DNA from: an uncultured Clostridia bacterium
Lineage (GTDB): Bacteria; Bacillota; Clostridia; Christensenellales; Borkfalkiaceae
Reading direction: 5' to 3'
NCBI GenBank assembly: GCA_947631195.1
Contig: CANRKK010000001.1
Location: 124,001 to 188,000 of the forward strand
DNA: 64,000 nucleotides
In this document: one piece after another, positions 54,943-64,000 of the stretch
Layout of the letters: every line of letters begins with the position of its first letter
How positions within the stretch are numbered: position 1 is the first letter of the stretch
Position numbers and translations under genes: made by a program
The notes under the pieces: model-generated
Told to the model about the DNA's origin: nothing
Databases searched by the model: none
Seen by the model: the letters and a program-made list of their open reading frames with translations, nothing else

Positions 54943-57900
54943 TTAGTGTTCGTCGCCGGGCAAAATTGCCTCGGGGATTTCAAGATTTGCAGCCGCAGCA
55001 GGAGCCTTTGAGAATTCAAGCCTTAAGATTGAAACGTATTTATTGCTACTACCCGATACAGTAACATTAAATATGATTTGATAATAGCAATCAGTCCACT
55101 CTACACCGTCGCTGGGAGTGACAATAATATTCTCACCCTTCTTATAGGTAATTTCCTTGGTATCAACTACCGTTGCGCCGTCAGCCGTGGGATCGTTGCT
55201 GTAAACCTTAAGCGTTACACTATTTATGGTAATACTACCGCTATCAGTAAACTGAAGAAGTATTTGGGCAACAGTGCCTGTTATAGCTGTTTTGCCGGTA
55301 AGTTTACGCTCCGTGCTCGTAATTGACTTGCCGCCAAATCGCCAAGGCAACTCATTGGTATTTCCCTCAACATTCCAAGTAACCTTGTTGACTTCAACAT
55401 CACCGTTACCACCATAAGAACTGTTTTTACCTGCAACTTGCTCATCGCTGTTCAATGAATAAACAACGTTCGGGTCAGCAGGCTCGCTTGTTTGACCATT
55501 TATCTCAACAAGATTGCCGCCGTTAAATTCATAAGTTTTATTGTTTCCACTTACAAACAACTTAAGCGGTCCCGAAACTTTTACAGTAGCTCCAACCTCA
55601 GGGAAACTTCTGAAGCCCGCATGTTTAACATAATATGCTTGAACTGTTTTATCCGTATCAACTATTATGTCAAACTTCCAGTCACCGCTGCCTCCAACTT
55701 CCACAGCAGCTTTAACTGTTCCCTCAAGAACATATGTACCTTTTAAATCTCCAGCCTCGGTTAAACCAAACAACTTAGCGATTATTTCTTCCTGAGTATA
55801 GGTACGACCACATTCGCAAACGTTAAGTACGGGCTCACAAGCCTCTGTAATATCGGGCTCGGGGCACCCGGCAACATCACAATGTAACTTGTGTTCCCAA
55901 GGAGTCGTGCTACTGTCTTTTACACACTTATAATCATGATTATGTATTGCCTCATCTCCACATACAATATCAACTTTATCAAGATATACCGTGTTGCTGC
56001 CGTTGTGTGTTATACGAACAAACTTATATTCGCCAGGAATAGCAACATTGTATGTACTTTCTTCAAATGTTACAAGCACTGACTTGGCATCTGTAAATTC
56101 AACATTGTCTGCAAATTCAACCTTTAACAAGTTGGATTTTGTATTTACGCTTTGTTTACTTGACCATGTGAGCGTTACTTGTTGGATATTTTTTCCAAAT
56201 GCTTCGTTATTCCAAAAAGACGATGTACCAGTAGTATCATTTGTTCTCATTTGCAAGCCATTGCCGAAGTTGCCCATACCAACCCAGTTAAATTGTATGC
56301 CACCAATAGTAGCGTTCCCCGAGTTAGTATATGCCTGCGAGGGGATTGTCAATGTGTCAACTGTAAGGCTAAATTCAGTTGCAACTTCGTCGTCGCCGCC
56401 GACATCAGAGCCGCCGCCGGCCGTGCCGGTAAGCGTAATCGACTTTGCATACAGGGCAAAAGTGTTTGCGTTCGCGATCGTGATTTTCTGAGGTCCGCTC
56501 GTCGTTACTTCATACTCTTCCGTATAAATATTAAACGTAGCTGTGCCGATTTGAGTCTCGGTTACGGAATGGTTTGTGAGTGCAAGTTTTGTCGATCCAG
56601 CCGTGATGGTGAGCAGTTTGTCTGCGTCGTATGCATTATTAGCATTTGACAGCATAACGGTAACAATCTTGGTGAATTCACCCGTGAGTTCAATCTTGCC
56701 AGTCCCTTTCTTGAATTGCAAGAAATTGTAGCCAACAGGCGTAAATGTACCACCGACACTAATGCTACTGTAAATGCCGGCTTCTGTAACAGAGACAGAT
56801 ATGCCGCCAACTTCGTAAGTCCCGGTCTTATAGCCGTTCTTGACCTCCGTTTCGGAAAGTAGGCTCAGCAGTTCCAAGTCCCCTGCGGGCGTTACGGATT
56901 TTGCGCTGATATGGAAGGTAACATCTTTGGTGTTGTCCGTCACTGTCTCGGAGCCACAGGTGGCTGTAAGAATGAGGACAACGTCCGTCGCTTCGGCGGG
57001 AAGTTCTGCACCGATTTCCAACGATTTGCCGTCGGAGCCGACATTGTAATTACCGGTCTTCTTGCTCCAGGAGAAAGTTACGTCGGGTTCCGTAGAAACG
57101 GGAAGCGTATAGTTGCCGGCCGCAGTAACGGTATACTCGGTCTGAACAGCTGCAAGGGCGGCGTTGACCTTTTCCTGAGCGTTGCGGGTGTCTTCGCCCT
57201 CGGAGAGTTCAATTGAGGAAATGTACATCGCGTGCTCGTCAGGGTTGGTAATGGTCACATTGCCTGAACCCTTAAGCGTGTACGTAATAACGTACTTTTT
57301 GATATCATAGTTGGTTGTTGTCTTGCCGTCTGCAGTGCCCGCATCGGCAGTGCCAGTTATGGAAGTCGAGCCCTCGGTTACGGTGGGTTTAACAAGAGTA
57401 TAGCTCGTTCTGAGAGTTATCTTCACCTGAACAAAGTGTCCCTCTACGGTGAAACTGCCGTGACTTGAGGACGAGCCCTGAACTTGCATTGCGCCAAGGT
57501 AGGAATCATCCGAGCTGAACATAACCTGCTTTGTTGTAACCTTGTGGGTGCCAACGGTGTAATCTTTGTTAAAGTCAGCATAAGCGGAGCTATAGTTGCC
57601 GGGGAACAAGGTATCTACAGTGAGGAGAACACTGCCCTGAGGCTGCGTCACAGCTGCCTTGATGGTGACTTTGACGGTCTTGCTTACAGGTACGTTCTCG
57701 CAAGTGGCGGTAACAGTAAGATCGATTACTTTATCCGATTGGGGAAGAGCCTCAATCTTGAGTTTTCCATCCTCAACTTTGTAGGTATCATCAGCCGAAG
57801 TCCACGCAAGGGTGACGCTACTATCGGAGGATTTGGGAAGTTCTATATCGCCCACAGCGTTGTAGTAATAGGCATTCTTAACGCTATCAAGAGCTATCTG

Positions 57901-58791
57901 CGCCTTTTCCTGTGGTGTTCTCTCAGGCTTTTCAAGATATTCGCAAGTAATTCCGTTGTTGCCGAAGTATGTAATTTCGGGCTGAGGCTCTGCGTTAGAA
58001 TTCTTTTGGTAGAGCATGATATAGCCTGCTACCATTATTTTCTTGCCTACTTCAAGGTCTGCAAAACAGGTAAGCGGGCCGTCCGCGTCATAATTGATAG
58101 AAAGAATCATCAGCGCGTCGGAGCTGTTTTTGTCTTTATCTGAACTATAATTGTCAACAATATAGACATAACCGACTCTGTTGTAACCGTTAGGTGTTTG
58201 ATCTGTGCCAACGTCAACAATATAGCCTTGAACATAAACGCGGGGAGGATTATCCGTACTTTCGTCGAATTTTGTTTTGGGCTCCATTTCATTGGCAAGT
58301 TCAATTACCCTTGCGGCTGAATAGGGATCATCCTTTGTACCCTTAGCATCCTTGGGTTTGGCGGGAATGGTCTTGGTTACTTCCATCGACGCACTTGCTT
58401 CGTTAACCGTGACGGTTGCCTTGAGCTTATACGTGATGGGTTCATCACCCTTAACGATAGTTATGGTGATCTGCTTGCTGGTTTCGTCCATAGTGCCGAT
58501 CTGAACGTAATCGCTGATGTCGGTTACATCGGAAGAGGTTGCCGTCCATACGATATCGTACATTGCGCCGTTGACCTTTGTCTGCCCGAGAACCTTGTAT
58601 GCGGAAGCGGTTTCACCGTCCTTGTAAAGGGTCTTTAAGGTATCGATCGCTGCGTCTGCAATCTCCTGATCCGTCTGTGTTCCACCGCCCTGGCCGTTAC
58701 CGCCGCCTTCACCGCCGCACGCAGCGAATCCGAAGCAAACGGCAAGCACCATTAAGATGGATAACAAACCAATTAGCCATTTTCTTTTCAT
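54943..58791 (-). CDS. Large multidomain lipoprotein: Ig-like repeats, OB-fold-like domains and beta-sandwich modules
   Basis: Lipobox-like GFAAC-GGEGGGNGQGGG; three AQEK/PQEK...-type Ig-like repeats; OB-fold-like RVYVQGYIVDVG...VYIVDNYSS...GKKIMVAGYI and GTYVLEGTVKAAVEVGG...GATVKVSGPLKLF; several '(Y)ISSIELS'-type sandwich modules. Confidence 0.75.
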   Translation of the reverse strand: MKRKWLIGLLSILMVLAVCFGFAACGGEGGGNGQGGGTQTDQEIADAAIDTLKTLYKDGETASAYKVLGQTKVNGAMYDIVWTATSSDVTDISDYVQIGTMDETSKQITITIVKGDEPITYKLKATVTVNEASASMEVTKTIPAKPKDAKGTKDDPYSAARVIELANEMEPKTKFDESTDNPPRVYVQGYIVDVGTDQTPNGYNRVGYVYIVDNYSSDKDKNSSDALMILSINYDADGPLTCFADLEVGKKIMVAGYIMLYQKNSNAEPQPEITYFGNNGITCEYLEKPERTPQEKAQIALDSVKNAYYYNAVGDIELPKSSDSSVTLAWTSADDTYKVEDGKLKIEALPQSDKVIDLTVTATCENVPVSKTVKVTIKAAVTQPQGSVLLTVDTLFPGNYSSAYADFNKDYTVGTHKVTTKQVMFSSDDSYLGAMQVQGSSSSHGSFTVEGHFVQVKITLRTSYTLVKPTVTEGSTSITGTADAGTADGKTTTNYDIKKYVITYTLKGSGNVTITNPDEHAMYISSIELSEGEDTRNAQEKVNAALAAVQTEYTVTAAGNYTLPVSTEPDVTFSWSKKTGNYNVGSDGKSLEIGAELPAEATDVVLILTATCGSETVTDNTKDVTFHISAKSVTPAGDLELLSLLSETEVKNGYKTGTYEVGGISVSVTEAGIYSSISVGGTFTPVGYNFLQFKKGTGKIELTGEFTKIVTVMLSNANNAYDADKLLTITAGSTKLALTNHSVTETQIGTATFNIYTEEYEVTTSGPQKITIANANTFALYAKSITLTGTAGGGSDVGGDDEVATEFSLTVDTLTIPSQAYTNSGNATIGGIQFNWVGMGNFGNGLQMRTNDTTGTSSFWNNEAFGKNIQQVTLTWSSKQSVNTKSNLLKVEFADNVEFTDAKSVLVTFEESTYNVAIPGEYKFVRITHNGSNTVYLDKVDIVCGDEAIHNHDYKCVKDSSTTPWEHKLHCDVAGCPEPDITEACEPVLNVCECGRTYTQEEIIAKLFGLTEAGDLKGTYVLEGTVKAAVEVGGSGDWKFDIIVDTDKTVQAYYVKHAGFRSFPEVGATVKVSGPLKLFVSGNNKTYEFNGGNLVEINGQTSEPADPNVVYSLNSDEQVAGKNSSYGGNGDVEVNKVTWNVEGNTNELPWRFGGKSITSTERKLTGKTAITGTVAQILLQFTDSGSITINSVTLKVYSNDPTADGATVVDTKEITYKKGENIIVTPSDGVEWTDCYYQIIFNVTVSGSSNKYVSILRLEFSKAPAAAANLEIPEAILPGDEH

Positions 58792-58894
58792 AACTTTCTC
58801 CTTTTAAAATATTTTTTATGTTTTTTACATAAAACCGAATTTAGTTGCCCGAACGCGTCGGGCGGATTGGAGTCCCCTCACCCGTTGAGGTTTA

Positions 58895-60421
58895 TCAGCC
58901 AAGGATCTCAATGTAGTCAAGAAGGTGTACCTTGAGCTGGCATACTCCATCGTATTGGTCGACGATACCTTTCGCATTGATGGTCTTATACAAGAACCGA
59001 CTCTGCAAAACAAGCTCGCCATTCTCCTTTAAAACCGTTGTACGGACGACAGTTGTGACTGCATTGCCGTTAGAATCTGCAGCCACCTTGATCTTTTTGC
59101 CGTTTACGGTGACTTCAACTCCGTCTTCGTCAAGCTGATAGCAAGTGAGCGAGATTGCGCCGGTATTTTCACCACCGTTATTGGTGGTATATGCCTCTTT
59201 GACGTAGAGGTTTTTCATGCTGATCGTCGTGTTCATGACGGCGTTGCCGTAGTTGAGCGGGAACTTCTTGATCTCGGTCTTTTCAACGCGGTTGCCGTCT
59301 TCATCCTCGGTTACGGTGGTAACTTCGACAGAAGGCTCGACTTTCTTTGTCATGAAGTCGACAATATTCGTCTCGGCGAAAGCGGGAGACTGATCCACCA
59401 TCTCGTTGCCGTCTTTATCTTTGACAACGTAGGTATTTTTAGGGTCGTCGAGATTGCGGGGGTCATAGCTGAGACCGCTTATCTGAGCGCCGAACTCCTC
59501 GGAGTTGCTGGCGGTGCCGCAGAGACTTACTCTGTTGCCAATCGTGAGCATCTTTCTTAAAAATGAGCTGGGATTGTATCCGTAGAACACAACTATGCCG
59601 AAATAAAGGCCTGTTTCGGGGTCATACTCTTCAAGATAAATATTGTTATCCATCTGCGTTGTGATGACGCCCTCAACGCGGACTGTCTTTTGCTTATAAT
59701 CGTCGATACGGCAACGAAGCTCTTTTAAAGTGAGTTCAATGGGAGCGCCCTCATAGAAGTTGGGGTCCTTTTCGTTGGAATAGACGATGAGTTTGTTTTC
59801 CTTTGCCTGCAAAAGCGCGGGCAGGGCGTATTGTGTACCGTAGCGGTTGGTCTCGGTGTTCTGTGCAAAGCCGTAACCGTTTTGAAGAAGTTCAACGTTG
59901 AGGTTGCGATACTCGTCCCCCTCTTTTTTCTGATACCAAATCCATACGGTGTATCTTTCGCCCGTGGTGTCGATATTCCAATTGGAATCGTCCGATTCTA
60001 CTATAATGGAGTGAACGTCGGTAAGTTTTTCGCGGGTGAAGTTTGAAGCGGTTTTGCCCCACTTTTCTACGTCGCCCGTCGATTCGGGCGTGTTGACGGC
60101 AATATACCTCGCCTTAATATAGTCGTACGTATTGGCGAAAGTGTCCTTGTTGGCGTCGTAATTTGTCAGTGTGGAATTTGTTACGGGAGTGAAGTGGGTT
60201 GTATCGCCGTCGATGAACTGACGGACGGTAACTTCCTGCTTTACCGTTTCGCTGTCCAAATCAAGGTGAAGCTGGGAGACATAGTCGACAAAGTCTGCAC
60301 CTCCCTGTTGCTGACCGCCTTGCCCGCCACCGTTGGAGCCGCCTGCACACCCTGCCATAACGGGAATCACGAAGAACGTCGCCAAAAGAAGCGAAGCTAA
60401 AAGTTTTGCGCATTTTTTCAT
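58895..60421 (-). CDS. Lipoprotein with a thermonuclease (SNase-like) domain and an OB-fold-like domain
   Basis: VMAGC lipobox with Gly-rich linker; VRQFIDGDTTHFTP...KARYIAVNTPESTGDVEKWGKTASNFTREKL...LLQNGYGFA (SNase signature); OB-fold VRVEGVITTQMDNNIYLEEYD. Confidence 0.88.
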   Translation of the reverse strand: MKKCAKLLASLLLATFFVIPVMAGCAGGSNGGGQGGQQQGGADFVDYVSQLHLDLDSETVKQEVTVRQFIDGDTTHFTPVTNSTLTNYDANKDTFANTYDYIKARYIAVNTPESTGDVEKWGKTASNFTREKLTDVHSIIVESDDSNWNIDTTGERYTVWIWYQKKEGDEYRNLNVELLQNGYGFAQNTETNRYGTQYALPALLQAKENKLIVYSNEKDPNFYEGAPIELTLKELRCRIDDYKQKTVRVEGVITTQMDNNIYLEEYDPETGLYFGIVVFYGYNPSSFLRKMLTIGNRVSLCGTASNSEEFGAQISGLSYDPRNLDDPKNTYVVKDKDGNEMVDQSPAFAETNIVDFMTKKVEPSVEVTTVTEDEDGNRVEKTEIKKFPLNYGNAVMNTTISMKNLYVKEAYTTNNGGENTGAISLTCYQLDEDGVEVTVNGKKIKVAADSNGNAVTTVVRTTVLKENGELVLQSRFLYKTINAKGIVDQYDGVCQLKVHLLDYIEILG

Positions 60422-60448
60422 ATAACTGATCTCCTGATTTTACGTTTG

Positions 60449-61960
60449 TCAGTTCTGCATGCACTCTTCAAGCGTCTGTGCAAAGATCTGCTCCAATTGG
60501 TCGGGCGTGGAGAACACAGCCTGCAACAGCGTACCTACGTTTGAACGCGCTTCGGCGGAGCCGACGAATGCGGGAGACGTGAAGTAAGCATTCTCTTGCT
60601 CCATGCAGACCTTTGCTGAAAGCGCCGTGATGTTGCCTTCCTCTTCCGCCGTTTCATAATTTTCCTTAAAGACCGGGTCTCCTAACATCGTTTCGAGGTT
60701 GAGAACGGGAACGTAACCGGAAGCAATAGAGAAGTCTGCCTGGAAACCGACATTCGTGATAAGATATTTGACGAAGAGCCAGCTTGCAAGGACTTCCTGA
60801 GGGTTACTATCCTTGAAGATGCAGACGGAAGGTCCCTGCGAAATTACCTTGGGTTTATAGTTGGCATCGTAATCTTCTTTCGCAGAATCCTCGGGTTTGT
60901 AATGTTTCAACTGGGGAATGGGAGCAATACCGACGGTAAACTCATACTCGCCCTGCACCTGACTCGATTGCTGATAGGAAGCACCCGCCGTGGAGCCGAT
61001 GCACATATAGGACGTTTGGTCGGTGAAACGGTCGGATGTGTAGGTGTTATTGTTGAGCATCTGCGTGGTAACGTAACCGTTTTGATACCAACCCGCAAAC
61101 CGTTGGACGAATGCACGGTTAGTTGCGTTATTGAAGAGATAGTGGTCGCCCGTCGCCGAAGTGTAGCCGGACCCGTACTGTTCGCACATGGTGATAAACC
61201 AGTTCGCCTCGGAGTCATAGCCGAGCGGAATACAATCCGGATCGATATCAGTTTTGATCTTGCGGCAAACTTCTTCCATCTCGTCCCATGTTTCGGGAAC
61301 CTCCAGCCCATTCTCGTCGAAGAAAGTCTTGTTGTAGAAGAGCACTTCGGTAGACTTGGAGAAAGGCATAGTATACATTTTGCCGTCGGCAAATTCTCTG
61401 CCCTCGTTATAGTAACCGGGGATAAACTTGTCGACCTGCTCCTGCGTGAGCCCAAGCTTTTCGGTAGTTCCGTCTTGATGCGTCACTGTCATATCGGCAT
61501 AGGCGCCACCGGGAAGGAAGTCGTCAAGCGTAAGCACCGCGCCCGAAGTATTGTAGCCCGCAACGTGGTCGGAATAGCAATAGGCAACGTTGGGCTGGGT
61601 GTCCGCAATGATCTGGTTGGAGATCATAGTGTAGAGTTCGTCGTATTTGCTCGAATCTCTGACGGCGTCCACATTGTCGACGGTGATGTTGGGATAGATC
61701 TCTTGAAATGGATCAACATATTTCCTAAGCACGTCCCTAAGTTTCTGACCCATTGTGTGAGAGAAACTGATGGTGACGGACTTAGACGTATCGAAACCGC
61801 CCTCGGGCATCACAAATTCGGACGCGCCGGAATTGCCGCCCTGAAGTCCGCCGAGGCCACCGCTTCCTCCATTACCGCCGTTGCCACATGCGGTCAAGGA
61901 CAATGCCATTGTGCAGGCAAGAACGCCCGCCATAATTAGTGTGCCGATTTTTTTCTTCAT
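60449..61960 (-). CDS. ABC transporter extracellular solute-binding protein (family 1)
   Basis: LSLTACGNGG lipobox; YTMPFSKSTEVLFYNKTFFDENGLEVPETWDEMEEVC. Confidence 0.95.
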   Translation of the reverse strand: MKKKIGTLIMAGVLACTMALSLTACGNGGNGGSGGLGGLQGGNSGASEFVMPEGGFDTSKSVTISFSHTMGQKLRDVLRKYVDPFQEIYPNITVDNVDAVRDSSKYDELYTMISNQIIADTQPNVAYCYSDHVAGYNTSGAVLTLDDFLPGGAYADMTVTHQDGTTEKLGLTQEQVDKFIPGYYNEGREFADGKMYTMPFSKSTEVLFYNKTFFDENGLEVPETWDEMEEVCRKIKTDIDPDCIPLGYDSEANWFITMCEQYGSGYTSATGDHYLFNNATNRAFVQRFAGWYQNGYVTTQMLNNNTYTSDRFTDQTSYMCIGSTAGASYQQSSQVQGEYEFTVGIAPIPQLKHYKPEDSAKEDYDANYKPKVISQGPSVCIFKDSNPQEVLASWLFVKYLITNVGFQADFSIASGYVPVLNLETMLGDPVFKENYETAEEEGNITALSAKVCMEQENAYFTSPAFVGSAEARSNVGTLLQAVFSTPDQLEQIFAQTLEECMQN

Positions 61961-61984
61961 GTTTATCTCCTTTAATTTATTTTT

Positions 61985-63046
61985 TTAACCTTTGATACCG
62001 CTTCTCGATACTCCGCGCATTATGTACTTGCGGAAGAATATGAACAGAATGAGAAGCGGGATGGTGACGATGACGACAGCAGCCATCTGTGCGGGCATGT
62101 TGGTCGTCTGTAAAATCTCGTCATAGAATGCTTCACCGCGGAGACCGACCGTAATGAGCCTGTGCGCCACGTCGTTTGCGACAAGCTTAGGCCACATATA
62201 GGCGTTCCACGCGCCCATCATCTTAAGAAGCGTGATGGAAATGAGCGTGGGCGCGGAAAGCGGAATCATTACTTTCCACAGATATTTAAGATCGCTTGTC
62301 CCATCCACCTTGGCGGCAAGATACAGCTCGTTGGGAATCTGCATAAAGTTTTGCCGCAAGAGATAAATATAGAACACGCTGACGAGAGACGTAATGATCA
62401 GGACTGTGTATGTATTGAGAAGGTTCCAATTGGCGACCGTAACATAGTTAGTGACCGTGAACAGCTCGCCGGGAATCATCATTGTTGCAAGAAGCAATGC
62501 AAACACGATGTTCTTGCCCTTAAAATTGAGCCTTGCGAAAGCATAAGCCGAAAGAATTGTAATGACAAGAGAGAGTATCGTGGAGACAACTCCGACGAGG
62601 ACTGTGTTGAGGAACAGTCTGCCGAGGTTGAGACCGACGCTCTGGAAGAGATCTCTTCCAAACTCCGCGCTCGTCAGGCCACATTCGGAGCAGACTGCGG
62701 GCGCGATGGGATTGTAGTAAATGTGCCCGCAGTTATTGCATGTGAACGACCTGAACGCATAGGAATAGTTCGACCACTGGAATTCTTGGGGCCAGAATGT
62801 AGGAACGGTGGCTTCGTACTCCGTCACCGTCTTTAAGGACGAGATAAGCATCCAATAGAATGGAAACAGGACGACAACCGCCATAATGGTTAGGAAAGCA
62901 TAGAGCGCGATCTGCACCAAAATCTTCCATATCTTCTGTTTTTTGGAGATGTTTTGAATGTTGATCTCTCCGCTTGAAGTTTTAGGAGCCTTTGCCGATT
63001 CGGATTCAACGACAACAACTTCAGATTGATTCAATTCTTCCGCCAT
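61985..63046 (-). CDS. ABC sugar permease (MalG type) with a four-Cys zinc-ribbon-like insertion
   Basis: FPFYWMLISSLKT; EAA loop ELYLAAKVDGTSDLKYLWKVMIPLSAP; insertion FTCNNCGHIYYNPIAPAVCSECGL. Confidence 0.95.
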   Translation of the reverse strand: MAEELNQSEVVVVESESAKAPKTSSGEINIQNISKKQKIWKILVQIALYAFLTIMAVVVLFPFYWMLISSLKTVTEYEATVPTFWPQEFQWSNYSYAFRSFTCNNCGHIYYNPIAPAVCSECGLTSAEFGRDLFQSVGLNLGRLFLNTVLVGVVSTILSLVITILSAYAFARLNFKGKNIVFALLLATMMIPGELFTVTNYVTVANWNLLNTYTVLIITSLVSVFYIYLLRQNFMQIPNELYLAAKVDGTSDLKYLWKVMIPLSAPTLISITLLKMMGAWNAYMWPKLVANDVAHRLITVGLRGEAFYDEILQTTNMPAQMAAVVIVTIPLLILFIFFRKYIMRGVSRSGIKG

Positions 63047-63058
63047 AGCATCCCTCCA

Positions 63059-64000
63059 TTAGTAATGAACTTTCTTTTTGCTTACATATAGGTTTATCAT
63101 AGTGACAATAAATATGATCGCAAAGAGAATAAGCGCCGCGGCGCTTGCGCGCCCTTGATTGTTGGCAATTCTATCGTAAATATATCCGACCATGGTATTT
63201 AGCGGTTTTCCGAAGGAGCCGGGAGGGCCCATCAAATCGCCCGTACCGAAGATACCGACAACGCTGTTATATTCCTTAAATCCGCCGATAAAGCCCGTGA
63301 TGACAACGTAGGCGATCATCGGGGAAAGCATGGGCACGGTTATGCGCCAGAATATGCGCCAGCGGGATGCGCCGTCCACCTTTGCTGCGTCATAATATTG
63401 TTTATTCACGCCCTGCAATCCGCCAAGAAGGACAAGAATCTTGAAAGGCAATGCATTCCAAATAATATAGACGCAAAGCACGAACATGTTGGCGAATTTC
63501 GTCGAGGATTCGTTGACCCAGTTTACCCTCGTCCCGCCGAACGCCTCAATAATGGTATTGATAACGCCGACAGATGTAGGCTCCGTTGTCGGACTGTAGC
63601 CGATCATCTGGAACATTGCCATAAAGACCATGCCGATGGCGATGGTGTTGGTGACATAGGGCAGGAAAAATATAGTCTGGAATATGCGCCTGAGCGGCTT
63701 GATGGAATTGAGCGCTACCGCGATGATGAGCGCAAGCATAGTGGAAATGGGCACCGTGATTACCGTCAAAAGGACGGTGTTGAGAAGGCAATTCCAAAAT
63801 CCACTGTATTGAACGACATTCTTGAAATTGTTGAAATTCACAGCAAAAGGATCTGCGTTGGGATTTTTAGCAGCCAGGACGCTGTAATCCTCTAACATTG
63901 AGATCCTGAAAGTATTGATTATGGGCCAAACGGTAAAGATGGCAAGAAGGACGAGCGCGGGCAGAAGATAAACCCAACCTTTCCACTTCCCCCATGTAGT
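63059..64000 (-). CDS. ABC sugar permease (MalF type); runs off the right edge
   Basis: Open frame continues upstream of the tracked ATG (WGKWKGWVYLLPALVLLAIFTVWPIINTFRIS-); QYYDAAKVDGASRWRIFWRITVPMLSPM. Confidence 0.93.
   Translation of the reverse strand, partial: TTWGKWKGWVYLLPALVLLAIFTVWPIINTFRISMLEDYSVLAAKNPNADPFAVNFNNFKNVVQYSGFWNCLLNTVLLTVITVPISTMLALIIAVALNSIKPLRRIFQTIFFLPYVTNTIAIGMVFMAMFQMIGYSPTTEPTSVGVINTIIEAFGGTRVNWVNESSTKFANMFVLCVYIIWNALPFKILVLLGGLQGVNKQYYDAAKVDGASRWRIFWRITVPMLSPMIAYVVITGFIGGFKEYNSVVGIFGTGDLMGPPGSFGKPLNTMVGYIYDRIANNQGRASAAALILFAIIFIVTMINLYVSKKKVHY

Noticed and set aside
1-64000. CRISPR, transposon, integrase or phage genes, toxin-antitoxin or restriction systems
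   Set aside because: No repeat-spacer arrays, transposase/integrase motifs or phage structural proteins seen. The window is core-genome-like.

Overview
The 64 kb window is chromosomal DNA from what looks like a spore-forming, anaerobic Bacillota (Clostridia-type) bacterium. Most genes are on the minus strand. I saw no rRNA, tRNA, CRISPR array, phage or transposon. In order the window holds: the thrS 5' end with a T-box leader; leuS; acpP; tex; DNA repair genes (AlkD-like, deoxyinosine glycosylase); an M16 peptidase; a polysaccharide deacetylase; mutS2; a U32 peptidase; uvrC; a secreted PL1 pectate lyase with InlB/Flg_new-type repeats; an ArsR regulator; a CopA-CopZ fusion ATPase; ansA-asnS; rpmF-yceD; ackA-pta; tmcAL; rluB; DacF/YtfJ; scpAB; lysA; spoIVB-recN-argR-nadK-tlyA; an OLE-type noncoding RNA with its OapA membrane protein; ispA-folD-nusB; asp23; a complete spoIIIAA-AH operon; an aquaporin; a nucleotidase-guanylate kinase fusion; tandem NrnA-like DHH phosphoesterases with surE; and a lipoprotein cluster (SNase, OB-fold/Ig) downstream of a sugar ABC transporter. 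The strongest special signal is the OLE RNA / OapA locus at about 41.85-43.14 kb. It shows a perfect consensus promoter, a 13-bp helix closing the RNA ends, and the diagnostic ispA-OLE-oapA order. Secondary leads are the HAD-GMK fusion, the CopA-CopZ fusion with an internal ribosome-binding site, a zinc-ribbon insertion in a MalG-type permease, and the nuclease/OB-fold lipoprotein operon. All family calls come from reading motifs and synteny; no database search was run.
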